From Bacteroidota bacterium (GTDB lineage Bacteria > Bacteroidota > Bacteroidia > Bacteroidales > WCHB1-69), in contig JAEZOU010000005.1 of NCBI GenBank assembly GCA_023413895.1, positions 25,047 to 89,046 on the forward strand: a stretch of DNA of 64,000 nt, given 5' to 3'. A program made the position numbers and the translations under genes. This document shows, one piece after another, positions 53,046 through 60,500 of the stretch (position 1 is its first letter; each line of letters starts with the position of its first letter). The notes beneath the pieces are model-generated. The model was not told the DNA's origin. It ran no database searches and saw only the letters and a list, made by a program, of their open reading frames with translations.

Positions 53046-55832
53046 CTATTTGTTATTTCTGATTATAGCTAAAGATCCGCTATAATTAACAGTTTTTACT
53101 TTTCCTTTGTATTTGAAAACAAAGTAATATTCACCATCAGGAAGTCCTTCTCCACTGAACACTTGCTCACCTTCAAAGATCTCTTCTTGTTTCATATAGG
53201 TGTCGTAATTTTCAGCATAATATACACGTTTACCCCAGCGGTCGTAGATGAAAAGTTCATTGGTTCTGTAATCATCTGGGTCTTCAAAATTGATATTTGT
53301 ATTTAAGTTTTTGATAGCGAATACATCGTTAGATCCGTCACCATTAGGGGTAATAATATTTGGGAAAATTAGGTCTTCGTCGATAGTAACCACGTGAGTA
53401 ATTTGGCTTTGGCATCCGTATGCCGTATTAATTGTGAATGTTACGTCGTAGTCACCCCATATACTATAAGTGTGAGAAGGAGACCATGCCGAAGAGTCTT
53501 GTGTGCCATCACCATAATCCCAGTGCCAAGATACGGTTGGGTCGTTTTGATAAAGTGTAGAATCGCAGTAGTTGATGAAGTTTACAACGCCTTCAGATTC
53601 TGAGTAGAGAGAAACTTCTGGGTCATATTCAAAAGCAGCGATTGGTTGTGCATATACAGTAATAAAGTTCCATTTTACGATTGAATCAACGCATCCATTA
53701 TCTGTAGTAACAATAAGTTGTACGTGGTAAGAACTTGGTTCATCTAATTCAAATCCAGGATTTTGAACATTGGAAGTTGCCACTAATTCGCCATCAAAAT
53801 TGATAACTCTCCATTCGTAAGAAAGGCCGATATCTGTTGGAGTTGTAAGGTCGGTGAATTGAACTTTAAGAGGAGCGCATCCTTCATCAACATCGACTTC
53901 AAATTCAGGAACAGGTTGTGGGTTTACAGAAACGTACACTGTATCAGAACCTGTACAGATAAGCGTACTATCTTCGTTTACAGTAGTAATTCTCACGTAG
54001 TATTCACCTTCGGTAAGTACCATAATTTCGTCAGATGTTGCACCAGTATTCCACCAATAAGATACATTAGGGTGTTCATAATTAGCATTTAAGATAATCA
54101 TTTCACCAGTACATAGCTTGGGATCTTCACCCAAGTCAGGATTTGGAGCAGGAAGGATATTTACCGTGAAGCTACTATCATATTCGCAACCATATTCATC
54201 GATAATGGTAAAGTTGTAGTTAAATTGCCCATCATCAACAAGGTCGATTCTTGATGAGATGTTGGAGGTAGGATGGATATTAGCTCCGTCCCAAATAACA
54301 GTATCAATAGCTACATTATATTCCCATCCACCAGGGATAATAGATTGGTCAAGGGCTAACTCCCAGCGGAAGATATATCCGTTATCGGCAGCAAGGTGGT
54401 CGGTAACGGTGATTGTCCAAGTTCCGTTCAAGGGGCAGCCCAAGAGGTTTGTCATAGTTTGGTATGCACCATACGTTCCAGCATTTAATTGGCTATGGTT
54501 AGATTGTGTGTTGTTGCATGGGTCAGTATAAGTCACTGTAGTTTTGGGGCCATCAGTTCCAAAAGGAACTGTAGAGGTTGGGCTGAATGTATAATCAAAT
54601 CCAACTCCAGGAGTAAGGTAGCAAGGATTATTGCTAGAGGGGTCTGGCGCAAAACCTAACCAAGTACCGCCACCGCTCAACGAACCAGGAGTTGCAACAG
54701 TAGTATTTCCTGTTAACGAAGGGTTGCTTGCGGAGTATGCTTTTAGCACTACGGTTTGTCCAGAAGGACAAGTAAGGCGTATAGATAAGTCTCCCATGTA
54801 TGAGTGCTCTAAGCAGAGTGTAACACCTAACAAGTGGTTAATATTAGATAATGTTTGACCGGGATCGAAGATGTCGTAAACGAGGTCTGATGTATAGGAG
54901 ATATTAGAACCATCGGGGAGGAAAGTGGTGTCTGCGTGAGATAGAGTACCGCTGACACTATGACCTACGGTAGTTACTTGAATATCTGCCAATGGGTCGG
55001 TACCTACACGCATATCCAAATGTCCGCCTGCGCACACATCAGGAATAGGAGGAATTCCTGCTAATGGGTTATCAGAAACTCTTACTCTACCTTTAAACAA
55101 AGAGTTAGAGTAGCAGCCCATAGTGTCATAGCCATAAACTGTAAAATCCCATCCTTTTACTTCTTCGAAGCAACGGGTAATTACTCTTCCTGTATCTAAT
55201 CCAGAGTATCCGAAACGCCAGATAAACATTGTGTTGTTGTCGTCTTGGTGGTAGTTGATATTATTTTGGAAATAGTCACCCTTTACTGCGAAGTCAAGAC
55301 AATCATTCATACAAGCGTTAAAGTAGAGTTCGTCAACGATAGGTTTAGTTGTGAGAGCGGGGTCGATAACAGCGTTAAAACCTTGGCAGGGAGCGCGGCA
55401 GGTGATGTCTGCTTCCCAGCCGATTTCGTTAGCGGATCCAGAAACGAATTCTATACAGATAGCACCATTAGATTGGTTAGTTGCTGTAGCTACGATAGCA
55501 AGTCCAGTTGGGTTAATAAATGCGTCGTAAGTTGCGATAATGTCTGCAGTATTTCCTGTAGGAGCAGCTGCATCCCAAATCGTCATTACAGCGCCTTCAC
55601 CAACGGTGAATACGTTAAATACCAAGCGGATGGACATATTAGGGTTTCCGGGTTGGAATACGATTCTTGAGTTTTGGTTAGTACCGTGATTTCCTAAAGC
55701 ACCGCCAGCATCGTAAAAAGTACCATTGCAAGTAACGATAGGGGTATTGTTAATGCTGTTAGGCATATTATACACTTGAGCGAATAGGCTCAGATTTGCC
55801 AAGCAAATCAAAAATAATAATACTCTTTTCAT
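53046..55832 (-). CDS. T9SS type B sorting-domain protein with P-domain and PKD regions
   Basis: The 928-residue protein has a signal peptide (about 1-19, ending LFAQ) and a CUB-like module starting VTCNGTFYDAGGALGNHG, closely similar to the second module of the other type B protein. Residues about 280-510 look like a proprotein-convertase P-domain (LCLEHSYMGDLSIRLTCPSG and WTITVTDHLAADNGYIFRWE). An Ig-like part and two PKD domains follow (VSWHWDYGDGTQDSSAW, SHTYSIWGDYDVTF). The type B CTD is FPNIITPNGDGSNDVFAIKN, FIYDRWGKRVY and LPDGEYYFVFKYKGK. It is 3 bases after a small secreted protein gene, so the two form one operon. Confidence 0.9.
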   Translation of the reverse strand: MKRVLLFLICLANLSLFAQVYNMPNSINNTPIVTCNGTFYDAGGALGNHGTNQNSRIVFQPGNPNMSIRLVFNVFTVGEGAVMTIWDAAAPTGNTADIIATYDAFINPTGLAIVATATNQSNGAICIEFVSGSANEIGWEADITCRAPCQGFNAVIDPALTTKPIVDELYFNACMNDCLDFAVKGDYFQNNINYHQDDNNTMFIWRFGYSGLDTGRVITRCFEEVKGWDFTVYGYDTMGCYSNSLFKGRVRVSDNPLAGIPPIPDVCAGGHLDMRVGTDPLADIQVTTVGHSVSGTLSHADTTFLPDGSNISYTSDLVYDIFDPGQTLSNINHLLGVTLCLEHSYMGDLSIRLTCPSGQTVVLKAYSASNPSLTGNTTVATPGSLSGGGTWLGFAPDPSSNNPCYLTPGVGFDYTFSPTSTVPFGTDGPKTTVTYTDPCNNTQSNHSQLNAGTYGAYQTMTNLLGCPLNGTWTITVTDHLAADNGYIFRWELALDQSIIPGGWEYNVAIDTVIWDGANIHPTSNISSRIDLVDDGQFNYNFTIIDEYGCEYDSSFTVNILPAPNPDLGEDPKLCTGEMIILNANYEHPNVSYWWNTGATSDEIMVLTEGEYYVRITTVNEDSTLICTGSDTVYVSVNPQPVPEFEVDVDEGCAPLKVQFTDLTTPTDIGLSYEWRVINFDGELVATSNVQNPGFELDEPSSYHVQLIVTTDNGCVDSIVKWNFITVYAQPIAAFEYDPEVSLYSESEGVVNFINYCDSTLYQNDPTVSWHWDYGDGTQDSSAWSPSHTYSIWGDYDVTFTINTAYGCQSQITHVVTIDEDLIFPNIITPNGDGSNDVFAIKNLNTNINFEDPDDYRTNELFIYDRWGKRVYYAENYDTYMKQEEIFEGEQVFSGEGLPDGEYYFVFKYKGKVKTVNYSGSLAIIRNNK

Positions 55833-55835
55833 AGC

Positions 55836-56276
55836 TTAACGGTTTAAATATTCTTTGAATTTATTTGTGATTTCGTTTCCTGGGTGGAACATAATAATTT
55901 TGTTAGTATTACCCAATCTGTAAATAGCTCCAGAAACAGGATTGATATTAATTTTGAATCGAAGTACGTTTAGTTTTTCCAAGCCTGCAGGTGAAAAATC
56001 AGGCATTTCGCCAACAGCAGGATTTCTAAGTGTTAGGCGTTCCATATCTTCCAAATCTTTTGCTTTTTCTTGAGGAATTTCAGCGATTGTATAAGATTGG
56101 TCAAGGAAGAAATTGTAGTACTCGATAGTGCGAGGACTTGTTTGTAAGAGGTGTTCAACGGTAGCTTTGTCGAAAGCTTCCCAAATGCGCGGATCTGGGG
56201 TAGGAGCCGAGCTGTTTTGTGCTAATGCCACTCCGAAGAAGGCGAAGCAGGTTAATAAAATTACAAGTTTTTTCAT
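55836..56276 (-). CDS. Small secreted protein of unknown function, paired with the type B gene
   Basis: I do not recognise this 146-residue family. It has a clear signal peptide (about 1-19, ending VALAQ), then a helix-rich start (DPRIWEAFDKATVEHLL) and a mixed body with YNFFLDQSYTIAEIPQEKA and LRFKININPVSGAIYRLGNT. It has no Cys in the mature part, no lipobox, no membrane segment and no sorting domain. The stop is 3 bases before the start of the 928-residue type B protein, so the two are almost certainly co-translated. It may be a chaperone, anchor or partner of that protein, by position only. Confidence 0.7.
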   Translation of the reverse strand: MKKLVILLTCFAFFGVALAQNSSAPTPDPRIWEAFDKATVEHLLQTSPRTIEYYNFFLDQSYTIAEIPQEKAKDLEDMERLTLRNPAVGEMPDFSPAGLEKLNVLRFKININPVSGAIYRLGNTNKIIMFHPGNEITNKFKEYLNR

Positions 56277-56353
56277 CTTATTATAGTTTTAAATTTGTCG
56301 TTTTATATTGGAATGTCAATTTTTTTTGGCTTTTGTTCCCGAAAAAAGTTTTT

Positions 56354-57160
56354 TTATACAGAAATATTGAAGTCACGAAGCACTTCATTTAGTGATGTTT
56401 TTAGGTCAGTGCTAGTTTTTCGTTTTCCGATAATGAGTGCGCAGGAGACTTGAAACTCTCCAGCGGGGAATTTTTTAGGATATGTACCAGGAATCACAAC
56501 AGAATTTTCTGGAACTATTCCTTTCATTTCTATAGGATTAGATTGGGTTACGTCAATAATTTTTGTGGATTGTGTAAGTACGACATTAGCACCGAGTACA
56601 GCACCTTTTTTTACGTGTACGCCTTCTACAACGATAGCGCGAGATCCGATAAAGCAGTTATCTTCAATAATAACAGGAGAAGCTTGGAGAGGTTCTAGGA
56701 CGCCGCCAATGCCGACGCCGCCGCTGAGGTGGACGTTTTTGCCAATTTGTGCGCAAGAACCTACGGTAGCCCATGTATCGACCATTGTGCCGCTATCAAC
56801 GTATGCGCCGATGTTGACATACGAGGGCATCATCACAACACCGGGTGCCAAGTAAGAACCATAGCGAGCCATGGCTTGAGGTACCACACGAACTTGTAAG
56901 TCAGCAAAGTTGCGTTTAAGTGGAATTTTGTCATAAAATTCAAAAGCTCCTGATTCGATAGTTTCGTTAGGACGTAATGAGAAATACAATAAAACGGCTT
57001 GCTTTACCCATTGATTGACAATCCATTCATTATTAATAGGTTGAGTAACTCGAATCTCACCTTTGTCGAGCATTTCAATGGTGGTAAGAACCGCATCTTT
57101 GGCTTCTGCGGTGGATAAGAGTTCTCGATTATTCCAAATTTCAGTTATCTTTTTTTTCAT
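56354..57160 (-). CDS. dapD: Tetrahydrodipicolinate N-succinyltransferase
   Basis: The 268-residue protein starts MKKKITEIWNNRELLS (an upstream TTG would add three residues). The N-terminal helical domain is followed by a left-handed beta-helix with hexapeptide repeats: VMMPSYVNIGAYVDSGTMVD, GKNVHLSGGVGIGGVLEPLQ and FIGSRAIVVEGVHVKKGAVL. These are clear DapD marks. It makes N-succinyl-2-amino-6-ketopimelate in the lysine and diaminopimelate pathway. The gene has its own promoter and is the first on this strand after a long gap. Confidence 0.95.
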   Translation of the reverse strand: MKKKITEIWNNRELLSTAEAKDAVLTTIEMLDKGEIRVTQPINNEWIVNQWVKQAVLLYFSLRPNETIESGAFEFYDKIPLKRNFADLQVRVVPQAMARYGSYLAPGVVMMPSYVNIGAYVDSGTMVDTWATVGSCAQIGKNVHLSGGVGIGGVLEPLQASPVIIEDNCFIGSRAIVVEGVHVKKGAVLGANVVLTQSTKIIDVTQSNPIEMKGIVPENSVVIPGTYPKKFPAGEFQVSCALIIGKRKTSTDLKTSLNEVLRDFNISV

Positions 57161-57174
57161 AATATCCAAAACCG

Positions 57175-57205
57175 CAAAAGTAAGTATAATTTTTCAAAAT
57201 TGCAA
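57175..57205 (-). promoter_or_regulatory. Promoter of dapD
   Basis: On the minus strand, TTG (57205-57203) and TACTTTTG (57182-57175) are 20 bases apart. The start would be near 57168, a leader of about 8 bases. Confidence 0.55.
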
Positions 57206-57296
57206 GGGAAAAATCGAGGTTCGTGCAATTGTGTTTCAGTAGGTGCAGTTCGGGATTATTGCGTTACGTTGCAGTTTGTGCAAAAGGCATGCGCAA

Positions 57297-57470
57297 GGGA
57301 TAGAAGCGGTTATGAGCGCCGGATATGGGATTTAGAATTTTAGAACTTAAAGCTTAAAATTTGGATTGTTGAGAAAGATAGAGGTGAGTGAAAGAGGCGC
57401 GAAATTTGAGCGGATAGCCCGACGGCGAGCGTGGGGCTTTGTGCGGAGGGAGGGAGCCGGTGCGCCCAAA
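57297..57470 (+). repeat. GC-rich structured intergenic repeat, copy B
   Basis: This 174-base stretch is the second copy of the element at 21353-21587. Shared blocks are the 5' GGGAT with AGCGGTTATGAGC, the central GAAATTTGAGCGGA with AGCCCGACGGCG, and the 3' CGCCCAAAT. GCGCC (57316-57320) pairs with GGCGC (57396-57400), the same place as the helix in copy A but with two base pairs exchanged in a compensatory way. CGGC (57423-57426) can pair with GCCG (57456-57459). It is shorter than copy A, mainly in the region between the central block and the 3' end. It lies between the dapD promoter and the terminator of the type A gene. Confidence 0.75.
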
Positions 57471-57475
57471 TTATA

Positions 57476-57507
57476 AAAAAGGAGATACACAAACTGCGTA
57501 TCTCCTT
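57476..57507 (-). terminator. Rho-independent terminator after the type A gene
   Basis: On the minus strand AAGGAGATA and TATCTCCTT form a 9-bp stem around a loop of about 11 bases, followed by T-rich sequence running into copy B. It is about 25 bases after the stop of the 1978-residue gene. Confidence 0.85.
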
Positions 57508-57531
57508 CGTTATTATGGAATTGAAATAGTA

Positions 57532-60500
57532 TTATCTCTTAACAAATCTCTTCGTTACCATTCCATCGTTAGTGTTGATGCGTACTAAGTACATACCATT
57601 TGCAAGTTGTGAAATGTTAACTTGATTAGATAAGTTTTGGATAGTGGAGTTAGAAATTAATTTTCCGTAAACGTCGAAGATTTGCATTTCAGCGCCGAGG
57701 AAACGAGTATCTGCTAAATTGATTTGAATTTGAGAAGTTGCAGGATTAGGATATAGAGCCACAGCAGCATCGAGTGTGAGTTCATCAATGTTAGTTTCTT
57801 CTTCAAATTCAACAGCAATGGTATGGTTAGCAACAACGTTAGAGAAGGTGTACTCGTTATTTTCAGGAATTGTCGTTTCTACGTTGTCAACCAAAAGTCT
57901 GCTAATAGTAGCACCTGCATCAGCAGAGAATGTGAACGTTGCGTTTTCGCCTTCGTTTAAGGTAATAGTTCCGTTAGGTGTGATTGATCCGGGACCTGTA
58001 GCTGTAGCTGTAATAGTGTAAGTATTAATAGGAGTTGCCAATGTTGTGAATGGGATATCGGCAGACCATTCGCTTTCGATTCCATCGCCGCAGATAGCTT
58101 TAACGTGCACTTCATAGTTGGTATTAGGAGTCAAGCTGATGATGTTGTAGGTTGGATTTTCAAGTGCGAGAAGCAATGTCCAGTTCATATCGCTTACGGC
58201 TTTGTATTCGAGTACCCAAGTGTCGGCTGGGCTTTCCCAAGTAACAGTAGCTGAAGTTTCGGTTGTGGTAACCTGAATATTTGTAGGAACATCGCATGGA
58301 ATTGCAGGTTCTTGTAGTGTTGTAAAGGTTACCTCGTCACCATAGTTTGTTGTATTTGCAGTAGTTACAAAGGCACGATAGGTGTAGGAAGTGTTTGCAT
58401 TTAGGTTGCTTAAGTTGTGAAGCATCATACTTCCTGTAGCATTTACCATTGTGTAGGTAGCATCATTGGTTTCTTTCCACTCAAAACCTTGTGCAATAAT
58501 ATTTTGGTTTCCTAAATCGGTGATTTGTCCTTTTAAGGTAGCTGCATTATGGGTAATGTTGATGGCGTTGTGTGTTACGATTGTAGGTTCAATAATCGTA
58601 GTTCCGGTATGTTCGTAAACAATTACTTTGTCTAAACCGATACCTCGTCCATAATTTAAGCGTGCTTCAAAGATGATTTGATATTGGTTAGAAGGGTTAG
58701 GTAAAGCTAAGGAATCAACTTGCCAAGATGATATTTCATTGGTAAAAGAGGTAAGTAGAGTTAAAGAATCTGTTGGATTAGCTTTATAAAAAATATGAAG
58801 TTCATCTTGGTCACTCGCCCAAGATGTTTGGATATGAGAGAATTTGATATAAGGAGAACTTAGAGAAGTAAGATCGAAGATTGGAGATGCAAGTTGTGCA
58901 ATATGACCATCGCCACTAGCTCTACATTCTGCAAAATTCAAACCATCAGGTATTGGTGCATTTCCATAGTAACTATTATAGGTAGTCCAATTGGCGCTTC
59001 CTGTAATGTTGGTATTGGTCCAGCAGCCTAAACTCAATTCGAAAGATTCCGTATAAGGGAAACTTGAAACCACATCGCAAGCTGTTAGCAAAGTAGTTGA
59101 TACTAGGACTGAAGTACCATCTTCTGCACCGCAATCTGCAGTTACATATACGGTATAGTGAGAACTTGGGTTAAGGCCAGTTAGTGTGATTGTGTTAGTA
59201 GATGCCGTAACGATAGTTCCATTGCCAAGAGCAAAACCAGTTTCTCCATATTCAACAAGATATGATTGTGCGGTACCCTCCCAAGAAATAGTAGCAGTAT
59301 TAGAGGTAATGGTAGATACTGCTAAGTTGGTAGGAGCAGGACAACTTACCGTTGTAGTGAATGTTATGGTATTGGTTGCGTCAGGGATTGCATCTTGAAT
59401 AGCGCAATTGGTAATTACATATACATCGTAAGAGGTGGTTGGTGTTAATCCTGTGAGAGTAGTACTTGGGGTTGGACCAGCCAAGACAGAAGTCCAGATA
59501 GAGTCTGTTGTAGGTTTGTAGAATAGAGTCCAAGAGTTGTGTGTTTCGTCGTTGTCAACCCAAGAAACAGTAGCTGTTCTTGCGGTAAGGTCTGTAATAG
59601 CGACACTATTTTTTACAGGAGATAGGCAGAGTGGAATAAGAGAAATGGTAAAGTCGTCAAGGTTCCAAGAGGTGGTAGATGAGTTTAGATTTGTAAGTTG
59701 GAGAGCAATTCGCAGTCCACTTTCTGGAGTAACATCTAAAAAGTCAAATGGACCAAAGAAGTCTGTAAATTGTGCGTCAGTTCCGGTACGGTTGAACGCT
59801 GAAGCAGGAATAGTGTCAACCACTACATAACTGTTGGGGTCTGTTACATCAGAAATTATACCGATAGTCATAGTGCCAGCATCCATAGCGCTAGCTGCAG
59901 TTGTATTTCCCCAGAAAGATACTCTCAACGTGTTAATATCGTTGGTAAATTCAGGTAAAACAATCATTGTTGGAGAGCCTTTCATTTCTAATGTATTAGC
60001 GCCAGAGTGAGCAGATGCCACATAACCAGTGTAGATAAATGGGGAAGGACCATAGTAGCCAGAAACGGTTTGAGGAGTTGCCCAACAAGGAGAAACGGGC
60101 ACGGAACCGTTGATAATATCGTAACTTTCAAAATTTTCAAACCAAGGTTCTGTTTCTGAAATTGTGATTGGTGAACATTGAGTACGGAAACTGATTTCTT
60201 CGCTCCAAATACTGAATTCAGTGATGCTACAAACAGAACGAACTCGAACTTGGTAGCGTGTATCAGGAGTAAGACCGCCTAAATAAAGATATGGTGTTCC
60301 AGTTACGTTACCGTATGAAGTCCAAACAGTATCGGTCGTTGTTTTGTATTCTACTTCCCACTCACTTTCAGAACCAGCACTAACCCATGTGAGTTCTGCA
60401 TCAGAATCACCAATAGTAATAGTTGTAAGTGTGTTGGGACGAATACAATCACTCATATCGCAGTAGATGAATTTTAAGTTATTAACCATACTTTCGAGCG

